Shown here one piece after another: positions 24,206-37,670 of a stretch of 64,000 nt of DNA. A program made the translations under genes and the position numbers. The notes under the pieces are model-generated. The model worked only from the letters and a program-made list of their open reading frames with translations. It was not told the DNA's origin and did not search any database. The stretch covers positions 186,001-250,000 of the forward strand of contig JAJNNY010000037.1 in NCBI GenBank assembly GCA_022453515.1. Reading direction: 5' to 3'. Source of the DNA: Astrocystis sublimbata (taxonomy: Eukaryota; Ascomycota; Sordariomycetes; Xylariales; Xylariaceae). Numbering within the stretch: the first letter of the stretch is position 1; every line of letters begins with the position of its first letter.

Positions 24206-25810
24206 GGTGGACGGTGGCAGTGCGTAACGAACGGGTGAGGCGACCAGTCGAGTCGAGGGGGGCAGTGGCCAAAAGCTACAAACTAGGAGACAAATCGTGA
24301 GCCAGATGTTTGAGATCCAGGCGTACGGGGACAATGGATCGAGTGAGCACAAGAGTGAATGTGTATAAGAGCTTTTTTTCCAAAGTAGAGATTCGACCTC
24401 AACGCTGGGGTGAAGCCCTCGGAAGATATTCGCTTGTAACAGTGGGCGAAGCCAAAGGTAGGTAGATAGGCAGGAGGTAGGCAGGTAGGTATCGATTGGA
24501 GGCTTTCGGAGGGGAGGAGAGCGAGGACTTACAAGGAGTGTGTGTGCGCAAAGTCGTCTTTAAGATTTCGAAGCGTCACATGGACTCACTGCTCGTACAC
24601 CGATGACGGGGCATGCCGAGCACCGAAGCAAAGGGCATCGAAGGACCAATCTGGGCGGGGGAAGGCAGAAGACGAGATCGCACCGGATCAGTACACATCT
24701 AGACTAGGCGGATTGAGTCTAGGTAGGTAGATTAGGCGGCCTCACGATCCAATGGAACAAAGTCATCAATATGAGAAGAGCGTCGTGGCGTGTGACAGAC
24801 ACGGCTAACGGCTAGAGAAGGAGCTGGAGGAAGATGAAGTGGCAGCGGCATCATGGATAGCCGATCTTGGAGGGTTACCTAAGGTAGGTGAGTAGAGGTA
24901 GGCACTCCGATAGCCACACTCGCAGATCCAAGGCAGGCGTGAGCAAGCCACTGTCCCCTTCGTAGCGAGATATCCTGCCATCGTTTGCAAGGAAGGAGCG
25001 AACGGACGACTGTCATTTCTGCTTGTCACACCCGTGGATACGAGGCGATTGCCACCTGCATGCATCACGGATATAGGTAGTAGGTATTCCAAAGACTCGC
25101 TCTCTAAATATGGATCAATACACCTATACATATGAACATCCGTGTTATGGCCTTCTTATATCAAAGCCGAGATGACCAACAGGAGATGGAAGTACTTGTA
25201 CTTCCTGCATTATATTAGTACTAACCGACTAAGTATCTATGTACCGAGGTTATGTAGGCATGTCTTGTCCATTTGAACGAAAGTAGAGTCCACATACAAC
25301 GTGCCATGAGATGAAAGCAAACGATATGCGTTGGTGTTGCACCCTACCACTGAACTCCAGACGAACACACGCGTTTTTGTGCTTTGCTCATTTCGCTTTG
25401 TGGCCACGGGGACCTGCATTCCTATCCATGTTCATTTGCCCTAGCTCGAATACTCGTAACACAATTCGTACTTTGTTTGGCACAAGCCAGTCATTTAGTC
25501 ATCCTGGACGTATTTCGGTTACATGCGTCGCCGTACCACTTGATTTACAGAAACACATGTCTGACATTTATCGTCTATACTGACATACCTACATGCAATG
25601 TGGTATGTACCTAGGCAGATAGGTAGTCCCAAATTTGAGGACACAAGTACAAAGTTGTTAATCATCGATTTGGCATAATGAATTACTGCTGACTCATTGG
25701 GTTATCAGAGAACATGGAAACACCCCCGAACAAACAACTACTGCTCCAGAACGACGCCAGTCCCTTGAAAATGCCGCAAAAACAAATTGGATGAATTTTT
25801 CCTTCCTTCC
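24206..25810. other. Intergenic between tyrosinase promoter and RPA135-type gene 3' end
   Basis: The left part is the tyrosinase promoter and leader. GTAGGTAG-type tracts occur at 24460-24492, 24717-24735, 24880-24900 and 25600-25627. Open frames are short and carry no domain. Confidence 0.5.
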
Positions 25811-28800
25811 TTACGCCTCGGCCCCTACGAGAGCCGGCAGATGTTTGTTGTTCAGGCCGGCACTTTCCGGTGTCTTCTGAATCAGGCGACCTCTCCGTAT
25901 GAGATCCTTCGAGTCAAGCCGATACCTCAGCTTGACTCCCATGGCCGCAAGTTCTACGTCGAGATACTTCAGTGCTCCTGGAACTACCACCTTCGTAGTG
26001 TCTTCGCCGCCGACCCATTGATGGCCTTTGCCGTCTTCCCACATCTCCCCCTTGAAGTTGCCGAGTTCAGCTTCGGGAACCCGATCCACACGCTGTGCAC
26101 ATTGGCGGCAGCGTACCGTGTTCACGACCTTCTTCCTTCCTCCAAAGGGTGTGACCGTCGGCTGGACCGACAGGAATGAGCCGCACATCCGGCAGACCCA
26201 CGTGGGGGTGTAGTCGGAGCAGTTGAGAAGTCGGTCTTGTAGTAAAAAGGCGGTGCCGTGAGCTAACAGAGCATCTCGCTCCATTTCACCCACACGAATA
26301 CCACCACCTCGCTTCCTACCCTTGATCGGCTGCCCCGTTGTAGCTACTACGGGACCTGTGGTTCGGACTTGATACTTGTCGTTCACCATGTGTCGGAGTC
26401 GCTGATAGTAGACAACACCGACGTAGATATCTGCTGCCAGCTCTTGGCCCGTGATACCCGAGTACATCGGCTCGTTGCCGTGGTAGTTGTAGCCGGCCTT
26501 CATGAGCTGGTGGCCGAAGTAATCGGCGGCCGGGGTGTTCTCGTCGAATTTGAACGGCGTCGAATCCTGAGCTAGACCGTGAAGGGCCCCGGCCTTTCCG
26601 GCCAGCGATTCGACAAACATGCCGATTGTCATACGGGAGGGGAAAGCGTGAGGGTTGATGATGATGTCAGGCTGCATGCCAGACTCGGAGAATGGCATGT
26701 CGATAGCAGGCCACTTCTGCGAGCACACACCTTTCTGGCCGTGTCGCGACGAGAACTTATCGCCGATGATCGGTGATCGAGGAATCCGGAACTTGATCGA
26801 AATGGTCTGGGCTGGTTCGTTGCCCATCTCGCTTCCGATGATTCGCACTTCTTCGATAAACCCCTGCTCCGAGTCCTTGTATTTCTCGTACTTGGTAATT
26901 CCGTCGCGGTTCACGAGATTGCCGCTGTAATCGGCCGAGACCGAGTGATAGGCGAAGATGGGGTCGCCCTCCTGTACGGTACGACCGACGTAGGGAAGAC
27001 CGTCCTCGTCGAGCATGGTTTGCGTCCAAGCCTTGACCGGACTGTTGGGAGCGAAACCAAAGCTTTTGGTCACATGTTTGATTGCCTTGCTCCTGCTCTC
27101 GTCCTTGAGTGTGTACTTCTTCGTCTTGTAGATGGTCCCGTGGCCGAAACCGCGCTCGTGCGCTGACTTGTTCAATATCATGGCGTCGTCCATGTCGTAC
27201 CCGGTATACGATATAACGGCAACGACGGCATTTGTTCCATTGGGGAAGTTGTCGAATCCGTAGGCGTTGTGGAGAGGAGATCGGACGACGGGCGTCTGGC
27301 CAGTCTGGAGACGGTACATCTTGTTGTCGGTGCGGTATGCCAAGGCTGTTGCTGGTGTTCCCATCGTTTGCTTGCCCATTTGACACTGGTACATGTTTCG
27401 GGGCGATTGGTTGAAGTCGGAGAACGGCGTCATGTTAGCCAAGATCGACAAGATGTTCGTCGGGTCAAATTCCACATGTGTTGATTCGCCCGACACGATC
27501 TCCTGCTCGACACAGGCGATACTCATATAGGGCTGTTCCAGGGGACCGACGAAATCTTCCTTGTCCAGCGGCAGGTATTTCGTGGGCCGGACCATCCGGG
27601 CAGGCTCGGCGGACATGAAGATGCCCGGGTATGATCCTCCGTTCGATGCAGGGACGTACCCTATTTCAAGTTCCAACGGTATTCCGTGTGATCCTTCCAC
27701 TTTCCAATACCGGAAAGTGTCGGCGATGCGCCGGGATTCGGAGGGCTTGCACCAACCTAATATCTTGCCGTTCAACATCACAACCACACTCTCGTTAGTC
27801 GCGGCTGAGGATGTGTCGGCAATGCCGAGTTCAGCGGCCAGCTGGGGAATGGTCCTCGCATCAACAGCTTCCGTCATGATCTTGCATTTGTGAGCAAGGT
27901 GGTTCAGCAGCCCGCAAGGCGATCCATCGGGAGTGTGCACAGGGCACAGGAAGCCCCAGGACTCCGGCAGCAGCTTACGGACTGTTGTGGTTTTTAACTG
28001 AGCGAAGAAGCTGCCTCTGTGGACCATGCGGAAATGGCTGATGAAACGGAGGAAGTTGAGCTTCTCGGCAACAACGGTGAAGCCAGACACCTGCTGGAGG
28101 TCGAGGCCCGACTGACTCGACAGGTTGCCGGTGGAGAGGAAGTACTCCAGAGCATTGCCGACGTTTTCGTTCATTTTCTGAAAGACCTTGATCGGGAAAT
28201 CCTTCTTGAACTGGTCGGACGTGAAGGAGCGGGAAGCCGCCCTCCTGAAATAGTCTCGGAAGCCCAAGCGCAAGCTGCTCGATAAGAGCTCATCCAGGCG
28301 TTCCTTGATGATCTGCCCGTACAAGAACCCACCCAGCAGGATCTCTTGGTTTTGCACGGCGTCGGGATTGTCTACAGAACAGTCTCCCGCGACGAGAGAA
28401 TAGAGCTTTCTGATCATCAGAAGAAGCATGCGGAATTTGTCGGAGTCTTGTTCCTCGGTGACGTTGACGTTGCCGAGGTGGACCAGCACGATCCTCCGCA
28501 AAAACTCGGTTCCGACCTCGAAGTTGGACAGGTTGTCCGGTACCCCGAGAACAGGCCGGAACTTCTTTCCTAGGTACGATCGGGTCTGCGCCAGCGTGTA
28601 CACCCCATAGATCTTGTAGGTACGTAGAAGAAGCTCCACGCGATCGGTGAGGAACGTGTTCTGAACCGCCTTGGAGTCGCGCAATCCCACCAGACCCTCG
28701 AAGATTTCTCTATCGTTGGTCTCTACCAGCGCCTTCAGGATCATCATGACCGGTACCAGGTATTCGTTCTTCCTCCACGAAAACCGGAATGTGACGTTGC

Positions 28801-29607
28801 CGTCGCTCAAGTAATGCAAAACGTTGGTTTGGGACGTCTCGTCGGGGCGCACGGATCGCAGGATGATGCCGAACGGAGTGTAGGCAGCGCCGCGGTTGGT
28901 GAAGCTGGGCCGGTTAATAGCCAAGGGAAAATTCCGCCGGTTCATGAGTAGGAGACGGATTATCTTCTCGATACCATTTATGACGAAGTACCCACCCAAT
29001 TCTTCCGACTCTTCTTTGCGTGCAACCAGCTGCGCGGGGCTGTTCCCTCTCAAATGACAATGGGTGGACTGGGGTCCCGGTTAGCGCCATCAAGTTCAGC
29101 GACAGTCGCTGACGGCGTCCTTACCTTCACCATGATCGGGAGCAAGCCGATCTCTCGCATGAACTCCTTGGGATCCTCATCGTTAATTTGGTATTCCAAG
29201 ACAGCAGAGAGCTTGCCTCGGTAGGAAACATGGCGCTCGCGGCATTCGGCTGGCAAGATTTCTCGCTTGGAGGCAAACTTGTTGGCTGGCGGTAGCATCG
29301 ATTTTGTGAGATGCACGCTCTTGTATCGGATGGAGAGCTTATTCCTCGACTCGGCCGGGGTGCGGTCGTCGCCATCGAAGAACACTCGGGTCCCTATGTC
29401 GGCCAGGGCTCGTTCTAACAGGCCATTGGGGGCAAACACGGCATCGAAGGACTCGATATGAGGGTTCACCGCTTGCTGCAGGAGTGGATAAGCAGTGTGA
29501 TCGGTTGGTGGGTTGCGGAAGAGGTCCTCGCGACGTAATGTGTTGTACTGGTGATCCCAGCTTGTCGGAGTGGGCTTTGGCTGTTGTTGTTGACTGAGGG
29601 GCGCCAT
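25811..29607 (-). CDS. RPA2: DNA-directed RNA polymerase I subunit RPA2 (RPA135, second largest)
   Basis: This is the second-largest subunit of RNA polymerase I, which transcribes pre-rRNA in the nucleolus. It has two exons: 29125-29607 and 25811-29068, joined at LPIMVK then STHCHLRG, giving about 1246 residues (budding yeast Rpa135 has 1203). Seen in order: the protrusion/lobe region (RGNSPAQLVARKEESEELGG, FVINGIEKIIRLL), the fork (LPESWGFLCPVHTPDGSPCG), hybrid-binding motifs (GYDMDDAMILNKSA and GDKFSSRHGQKG), the SGMQPDIIINPHAFPSRMT segment, and a C-terminal zinc ribbon with CRMCGSFL and CRQC. LVARKEESEELGGYF and the gene length favour Pol I over Pol II/III. No disruption is seen. Confidence 0.96.
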
Positions 29608-32600
29608 GATGGCAGCGGGCGCATGGGTCGGCCCAGTTGGAGTTGTTGGTAAATCGCAATTTTGAAAGAATGACAAACGACGAAGGGCGCAAGACAATCA
29701 AATACCGTGGGGTGAATTGTTTGACCTCGTGGCGCCTTGAGGGGTGCGAAAAGGAAGGTCTCGGCTTTGGAGGCTGGAGGAGCGACAACTGGGTTCAGAT
29801 CTGTACCTGCTACCCATCGCGAGTCTGGTCTATTGCCAGAAAAAAAGTCCTTATCAGATCGACGAAGGCTTATCGATAGATCGCGCAGCTGGACCGTCTT
29901 ATCAGATAGAGGGGCAGTCTAGGCAGTGACCTAGGTAGGATTGCTACTGAGGTAGCTCCGGACGTCGTCAGACTTTCAAGTCGTCACTCACATACAGGTC
30001 AAGGTCAGGTCAGGTCAGTAAGCACTTTCAAAGTTGATGCATCTCATTTCATTGGATCTAATCCAACACTGATCAATGCTCCCCAGTTACGTTAATTCGG
30101 ATGCAACTGTTGTAGCAGATCGTGGCAGCCCCGCTGGATTCCACCTGTCTCCCTCATAACTTGCTGGTGGGAATAATGAGCATTGTGACTTTTCCGATAT
30201 CATCACACCCTGTCATTGCCTGTATCCTGGTGAAGGTACGTGTAGATATCGCAAAATGTGAGCCTATGTCTGGAGAGTGAGTGGGCGCGGTTCTCATTGG
30301 TTCGTGATCGAGACCAGGTCCAGGCCTCGTCTGATGTCACGAGTCCACATTCCCACACCCCCCAGGCCTTTGCCAAGGGCGAGTCGCTGCGTTATTCAGC
30401 CCCCAACGTGAGAACAGAAGCTCTCGGGCTCTTGCTTCCAAGCTCGTCGGCTAACCGAGTAGGTAGGTAAGTTGGTACCTAGGGAGGGACCGATGAATAC
30501 AACTCAATCTACAACTAAGTATTGTTCTCTGGATCTGCCGGTGCTCGAATGAGCGTCATAGATTGATGGTCTTGCCCCTTCGCGTGTGTCTTCAACGAAG
30601 AACGTACGAGATATTCCCAATGGATCTCAGGTGAGGTAGAGCTCAAGGACATGCTGCAACTCTAATGCAGCAGCTTGCACTAGACACCTTAAACCACCTA
30701 TCTGCCTTCAATCAGAGTAGGTAGCTTTCCGACTCGAATCGACTTACTTGTTTGGCCTCCAAACTCTATGCAGGCTTGGTAGATGGCCTACGATTGGTGG
30801 TCCAGAAATGTGATTTCGAAGTGCGTGTGTACGGAATCTGACCCGTTGACTGAATCGCAATGCGTCCTCTCGACGATTACTTACCCACTTGCATCCGAAT
30901 GTATGTCCCCTTGCCTAGTGCCCCAGTTGGTGTTGGTGAGATTACGTACGCAGCCTCAACCCAAACCTCAACTCTCAGCCTACCGATTTCAGTCCCGCGC
31001 TGATTCCGCAAACCTCTCACACTACCAACTTAATCATCTCATCTCAAAATCCCCGAGTGGATATGTGTGGACAGTGTTACCTTAGCTATCCATTCTTCAC
31101 CCTTGTTGTGTTTCCCCTCGATTACTACACCGAAAGCACAACAGGCCAGTATCGAAGGAAGACAGACAGAGGTGATGAATTTTGCGCCAGTCAGCCGACT
31201 AGACCAGCCAGGCGTATCACTTCTTGATTACAAAGCTCTTATTACATGCACCGCAGTCTTCCTGCCATTTGTCAACTTCAACAGGTCTATGGTAGGTATT
31301 GCTCAAGGTATCTCATATCTCAATTTCGATGTGCCAGGACTCAAACACGGCGTGTCATCCCATTAGGTAGTCTATACACACAAGCCTACATTAGTTGGCT
31401 ACCAAGCCCCCTAGGTATGTGGATAGCAGCGTTCAAGTAGTATATATTCGAGATTCGCGTCTCTCAAGCTCGACCTTTGGTGAATGAAACACCAATCTGC
31501 CACTTTCGTGTTAGCAGTGGCATACTCCTAGAGCATCCGCCGCCTAAGCAGCAGAAGAGGGAGTTCAACATCTCTCATACTCCTCACAAGTGACAAGTAC
31601 AGCCTATTACACATAGCCGCCTCTCTAACATGGGCATTCAGAACAGACATCCAACTAACAAGACACTCTTCCGACTACTCTGTACTAGTCGATGAGATCT
31701 CTAATTTAAAATCATCACACTTAAAAGACGAAACAGCCGCTTGCCTCCGGCCCGTTCCCTGTCAATCCCTAGACTAGCGGGTCTTCTAAACGCTACGAGA
31801 GTGAGAGCACGAGCACGGACGGCCTGGGAAAGAAGCGCAGTAGTTCGACCCCCGCGCGCGCGCGCTTCCTTTGGGACCCGCATTCGCTAGGGCTAACTTG
31901 AACGCCAAATGCTATTTCGGTACATGCTCTATACTTGATTGATTGCATCAGCTGCCGGCATCGAAACACAAATCTACAAGGGTAATAACCAACTTAACTC
32001 ACTTAGATTGATGCTCTGCTGAATGTTGCGCTAAAGCGTCTCTTTGACGAGAGCAAGATCGATAGAAGAATAGGTAGATCCCCAGTTTTATTAGCCGCTC
32101 AGTGGCCAACGCTAGGTGCCTCACCCCCGAACTGGCGTTGAGGTCCCTCATGGGCAAGCATCAAGGTCGTAGGTCGGTTGTAGGACCTACCTACATGTAG
32201 GTACCGCTGTAAGGTTCCAATTCCTCTCACCCCCCCCCCCCCCCCCCAGCTGTATGTACCTAACAACAGCCCACCAAGCAAGCCCACCCCCCCCCCCCCC
32301 CCAAAGAGCCAACCCACCTGGCTTCTGGCACCTGGTTGATCACGTCCGGTCGAGGCACGGGTCATCTTACAGCTTGTGCGATCTCCGTGTGGTGGGGAAC
32401 TGTCACCTTCTGCCAGAGGCCTCACTCTTCATCCCACATCCCATCTTTCCCAACAACGCTGTGGCCGTGTCGTATCCTCACCACCGGCAAAAGAAAGCTC
32501 CATAGGTACCTACCTGCTTGACCTGGTCGGCCCGCCCGTCGCCCGCCCGTCATTGTCACTGCGAGCGCTAAAGAACAAGCAACCACTGCTTCAGCAGCGG

Positions 32601-32910
32601 GCTGTCGTACGAGAGACATTTACTCTATTTCCATTGCCTGCCTATCTACCTTGTCTACTTTGCGGTGAGAGAAAGACACGGGCCTATCTATTTAACACCG
32701 TGTTTGAGACATCCCAGTCGTATCTTTTTTTTGTTCAACCATCCTTCGTCAGCAGCCCAGCCTTGCGCGCACGTCCACGCTCCAAGCCGTCCTCCAACTT
32801 CCTTTCTTCCTACAGCAGCCGGCCGACTCACCTGTTGCTGAGCGTTGAGCCATATCGCAAACCTCTCCCCACCCAACCACCGATCGCCCGCGTCCCTTTT
32901 CGCCGACACC
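29608..32910. other. Divergent intergenic region upstream of RPA2 and ARL8-type genes
   Basis: This 3.3-kb spacer holds two promoters. It contains several TAGGTAG/ACCTAGG tracts (29927-29940, 30462-30486, 30715-30725, 32185-32206), an alternating CG run at 31853-31865, and two poly-C tracts at 32230-32247 and 32287-32302. The pyrimidine-rich 32400-32910 stretch looks like a leader and promoter. No coding gene is recognised. Confidence 0.5.
32230..32302. repeat. Paired poly-C tracts (18 and 16 C) upstream of the Arl8-type gene
   Basis: Uninterrupted C runs occupy 32230-32247 and 32287-32302, separated by 39 bases. The complementary strand has G runs able to form quadruplex structures. Length variation or sequencing error is likely at such homopolymers. 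Confidence 0.85.
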
Positions 32911-33781
32911 ATGGCAGGACTGTTTCGCAAGGTGTACGACTGGTTGCTCCGGACCTTCTGGTGAGTATGCCAGTGTCCATCGGAATGACAGGACCCATTC
33001 GCTTTCATAGCATAGTCGCATGATCTGCATGTTGTGCATGCGCTGGCTACGTTGGCCGCGCGGGTGGTTTGCCAGCTAATGTCCATCAATAGGGCAAGCG
33101 AAATGGATGTGACCATGATCGGCTTGGAGAACGCAGGGAAGACGTCTTTGCTTCGGGTGTTGTCTGTACGTGACTTCATGTTCCCATCTCATCGCGCCTT
33201 TCGCTCCAGGCAACCGCTAATATATGAACCCACAGGGAGGCGAGTTCACGATCGAGTAAGCGACTTACCCTCCCAAGCGATCCCACAATATCCAGCACGT
33301 AGCACACACACGCACACAAACACACACAAACAAACAAACTATATCACTGTTCCTGTCGACTGATCCTTGTAGCTCTATTCCCACGGTCGGCTTCAACATG
33401 AAGCGGGTACAGCGTGGTCATGTGACGATCAAATGTTGGGATCTGGGAGGCCAGCCTCGGTTTAGACCGATGTGGGAGAGGTATTGTCGCGGCGTGAGTG
33501 CGATCGTCTTCATCGTGGACATAGCGGACAGTGTCAAATTACCTATGGCCAAGGAGGAGCTTCATTCTCTGATGCAACAACGAACGCTCGAGGGCATTCC
33601 CTTGCTGGTACTTGGTAACAAGTCGGACTTGCCCAACAAGATCTCGGTCGACGAGCTGATCGAATCCTTGGATCTGAAGTCCATAGCGAAACGGGAGGTA
33701 TCCTGTTACGGTATAAGCGCCAAGGAGGAGACCAACCTAGAAGCCGTCGTGCAGTGGCTCATGAAGTGGGCTAACAGATAA
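32911..33781 (+). CDS. Arl8-type ADP-ribosylation-factor-like small GTPase
   Basis: Arl8 proteins sit on lysosomes or vacuoles and link them to transport and tethering machinery. Four exons (32911-32960, 33093-33165, 33236-33255 and 33373-33781) give 183 residues. The N-terminal amphipathic helix (MAGLFRKVYDWLLRTFW) lacks the Gly2 myristoylation site of Arf, as in Arl8. The G1 P-loop is GLENAGKT, switch I carries PTVGFNMK, G3 is WDLGGQ, G4 is NKSD and G5 is the GISAKEE loop. Exon 3 is only 20 nt and encodes GGEFTI. Intron 3 carries a CA-rich repeat (33301-33340). The family assignment is strong, but the exact vacuolar role in this fungus is inferred. Confidence 0.93.
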
Positions 33782-34476
33782 AGCCGACTTGCGTCTCTTG
33801 CCCACGGTGCCGCGTGGACTAGGACGCCCGCCCCCCTTCACTTCACATTTTGTTCCCTTTTCCCAACGTCCTGCAACAGTTTTTTGATGCATTTTCAACG
33901 ACGCTTATGATATCCCAAGACCATAAGATGGTTCCGTTTCCTCAGCCGGCAACGACTGCGTATATAATACATCTGCCGCGGGCCTGCCAAGTCCACGTGG
34001 CCATGCCGCAGGGCACGTCCAACACGTGGAAGCCACAGGCTCGACATCGGGACAGATCTCAGCTGCTCGCTGTAACCTCGCTGCATGAATGCGCAGAATG
34101 GCGTCGACAGTTTTGGATTCCAAGGTGACAGGCCAGAGAGCTGAACTGTGGCTTTCCGGCGAGAGAGTGGTAGGAGAGAAGTCGATCGGATACGTTAAAG
34201 AACCAATGCATTGCTGGTTAGGCAATGAGACTCTTTGTATTTAGGCGCATTTTCTGACGAGATCAATAACGATTCATGACATGACTAGACCCACAATGTT
34301 GATCACACATGGCCAAGATGCGAGTGACCCTGTAGACTTATCGCGGCAATAAGTGAACAGAACGGTCCAGCAACCGGTCTTTGGCATAAAGGTCAGAATT
34401 GGAGGAGAGGCAAGATATCGAGGACACTGCCCACTCATCTGGGTAAGTAGTGTTCCAGGTGGTGTCCCTTGACGAA

Positions 34477-34493
34477 GGGAGGGGAGGGGAGGG
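34477..34493 (+). repeat. Four-run G motif (potential G-quadruplex)
   Basis: The sequence GGGAGGGGAGGGGAGGG has four G runs separated by single A residues, a strong quadruplex-forming pattern. It lies about 700 bases downstream of the Arl8-type gene in the transcribed direction. Confidence 0.7.
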
Positions 34494-34696
34494 ATTAAAA
34501 GAACAAGTAGCGAACAAGCTCAGCCCATGCTGGCGGGTGCAAGATGAAGGGAGGGCAAGAAAAAAAGAAGGGCTACGACGCGCCGTCGAATAAACACATC
34601 ACTCAGGCTCAGCGACTGACATACTGATTGACCGGCTGCGACTGACACGCCAACGCACACAAGCACGCAGGCACACACACAGCTAGCTATTGACTG

Positions 34697-34716
34697 ACCT
34701 ACCTACCTACCTACCT
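34697..34716. repeat. CCTA tetranucleotide array
   Basis: Five head-to-tail CCTA units. The complement is TAGG, the same unit that recurs in dispersed form through the spacers of this window. Confidence 0.8.
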
Positions 34717-37670
34717 CAGAATATATGTAGAAAACACACCACACACTCGTTTCCCCCAAGCCAGCATGCGTTGATGCGTTGGCAAAAGTCTTTAACCTAA
34801 CCTAGGCCGTCCAGGTCGCGACAGGGGCGGCAGGTGGTGATTGGCTCCGGGATGACCCTGCCGCGGGGGTGGGCGGCGTAACGTGGACGTGGACGGACGT
34901 GGACGTGGACTCGCTAAGGTCTCTCTTGTGTGGTGTGTGTGTGTGCTGGCACAAACCGCACCTCGAAGAAAAAAGTGGGTGGGGGATGTTTGCGCAGGTG
35001 TAGGCGTGCAGTACAGTACGGATTGGTATATTGGTAACACGTGGGTGTGTGTAAGTGAGGTGTGGTATTGGTAGGCTGAATATGCATTTGGAGTGCTTTT
35101 CGTGGTTTTTTTTCTTTTTTGTTCTTTTGGAGGTTTTGTTTCGCTTTCCGTTGTTTTCGAGTCCTGCGAGAAGGCATGTAAGATGAGAGATGAGAGAGTA
35201 AGTACGTACTTAGAGGCAGGTAGGTAAGCACGATTTCCTGGATGTGAATCATCTCGATGATCTTACGTAGTGCCACCGGATTTCCAATTTTCCAAGGACA
35301 CAAAGAAATCGATAGCGAGACGAAGAGGGCCTCGATACGGAAAGAGAACTGTCAAAGAAGGGCTGCTCTTGTTCAATTAGATATTGTAAGTAGGTACTTG
35401 TCTAGTAGGCATTTTACATATTCGGGCACGCAGACTACCTAGGCGAGCTAGGTAAGCTGAGTCTTTGCATCTTGGTTAGTAGCAAGCTGGCTGCTTCGCT
35501 GTACATGTGCGCATGTCCGGTATGTACCTGGACAGGAGTAGTAATAGGCAGGTGGGCGTCGCATCAGTCAGTTTCGCGGTGTTTCGGAGAATTTTTGACG
35601 TGGCAGCAGTTCATTAGACAGATGCGACACTAGGAGGTACTCAGGTCAGGTACTCGCTAGCCCTTTCTCCGTTTTCTGCCAACTTCCAGTCTTCGGTCTT
35701 CAGCTTGGAATAGACAGACTACAGGCCTAGGTAGCAGACTGGCAGACAAGGAGACTCCGACTCTGACTCCTGAAGCAATGCGCAGCACAAGGTATGCAGT
35801 TCGAGACTGGTATACTCTTGCGCTCGTCTCATATGTTGTTTTACATACTTAGAAGGAATTAAACCTTTGCGCCCATCTGGAAGCGATACAAAACATGTAC
35901 ATGTGACCAGACGAGGTATCACGGATTGCCAATATTGAGACAGAAGAAATTGCACCCATTGTATCCAATCCGGTCCCGCCGCCTGCTTCTTTTTTCTCGG
36001 GTCGCCCGATTGTCCTGTGAGATGCGCCCGTTCTTGGCTGGGTATAGCGGCAGCCTGGGTGATTCGAGAGTCGCGGCCGTCTGGCACCTAGTAGGTACCC
36101 GGTTACAAAATGGGATGGGATGGGATGCGCCCAGTCAGGGAGGAAGGACGAGCCACGATCCATCTTCGTTCAGAGGGGAGCGCTTTTCAGCAGCAGGCAG
36201 GGCAGAGGACCCGACCTGAGGATGCCTACGTATCGTAAGAGAACTTGAAGTTGCGCCCGTGACCCATTCCCCGGGGTGGTACCATTCCTTGCTGCACAGG
36301 GGAAGGGGGAGATCGGATTTCGTCATGGCCAATCTGTCTACATACAGAACAAGAACAGTCCAAACATCTTGCGCAAAGAGCTGGGACGTCCGAGTCTCGC
36401 CTGAATAGCCAACCGTCCAGTCCCAAATCTTAGCCACGATCCGAGTCTCGCCATGTACTTACTTACCTATCTGCAAATGCATACAATACAATACCCGGTA
36501 TTGTCTTCGTATTCGATCTGACTTGGCGCTCATGAACAACAGCGAGACAATAGCAATGTCGCATGTGCTCGGCAACGGGTCTCGGTAGTGCCGCATTCCA
36601 AATCCCACGTCCGGGTCATGTTTGGTTCACGCGTATAAGGCGTGTAAGAGTGTCGCAGCAGATCCAATGACAGCCTGGAGAGAGATCGAGGGTTACTCAG
36701 CCTTGATAGCGGAGTTGAGGGGCCTCCAGCTACCTATGTAGGTAGTCCCTACTTACCTAGGGAGGTCTGCCCACCTGCAGTCTGTAGATATCTCCAGGGA
36801 TGGACTTGAAGTAGGTTCCAGGTTGTAACCCTTTATTGGAATTTGGTATGTCTAGCACGTGGGCAGATGGGTTCAGTTACGGCCTAGGGAAGTAGGCATC
36901 AAACTTGGGGCGTGCATCATATACGTAGTATTAGGTACGCCACATTGAGTCTGTACCTAAAGTGCTCACTTTCACGGCAAGAATTCTGGTGTAGTACAGA
37001 GTCAGATTTGTATGCGATATAGCATGATGTTTGAATAGATACCAGCAATGCAATCCATCGGTCACCACGGCTTCCGGCCACGTTTTGGAATTCTTCTGGA
37101 GCTGCCTGTGCTTCGGGGCATGCTGGGGTGCTGGGGAGCTGACGCAGTCGGATGCCGGCTACGTTGGCGCTCTGCCACGCCAGCTTACTCGCTTGGCAAG
37201 CCGATCTAATCTTGATGCGACCTAGTCCCCTGTGGCGGTGCTATTGTTATGAAAGGCGACGTGAGAAGAGAGTGGAGACCGGCCATCTCTTTAGGTTTGG
37301 CCAAGTCGTTATTAACTTCCTCCAAATACCTAGCATGCCTAGTTCGTCGTCATATTGTTACTCCAAATAAATACCGGGAACCCCAACTCCACCCTCCATT
37401 CGTACCTTTTCAACGTCATATCATCATTCATCAACTTGAAGTGAGCGAGACCGAACGCAATATTCTCCCCATAGACCCCACCGAAGGTACAAGCCATTCA
37501 TCTATCAGACTCTCGCAACCAAAACCCTCAGTCAGCCCGATCGTGCTAAAGTCGTATCAGCAACCCATTTTAGCAATAAGAAGATATCAAAAAGAACAAA
37601 ATCAATTTTGACTTCGACGTCGCGTCAAATAGCGTGTTTACAACGCGTGAAGCTTCAACGACATCCCGAA

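Larger units (their letters stand above)
33782..37670. other. Long intergenic region (about 3.9 kb)
   Basis: No coding gene is recognised. Present are a G-run motif at 34477-34493, a CCTA tetranucleotide array at 34697-34716, GT-rich and T-rich runs (34930-35130), and many ACCTAGGTA-type motifs (35205-35225, 35388-35405, 35429-35455, 36455-36472, 36730-36768). The right end is the promoter and leader of the RCR-like gene. Confidence 0.45.

Noticed and set aside
34697..34716. CCTA array considered as telomere-like repeat
   Set aside because: The unit is TAGG rather than TTAGGG and it lies mid-chromosome among genes; it matches the dispersed spacer motif.
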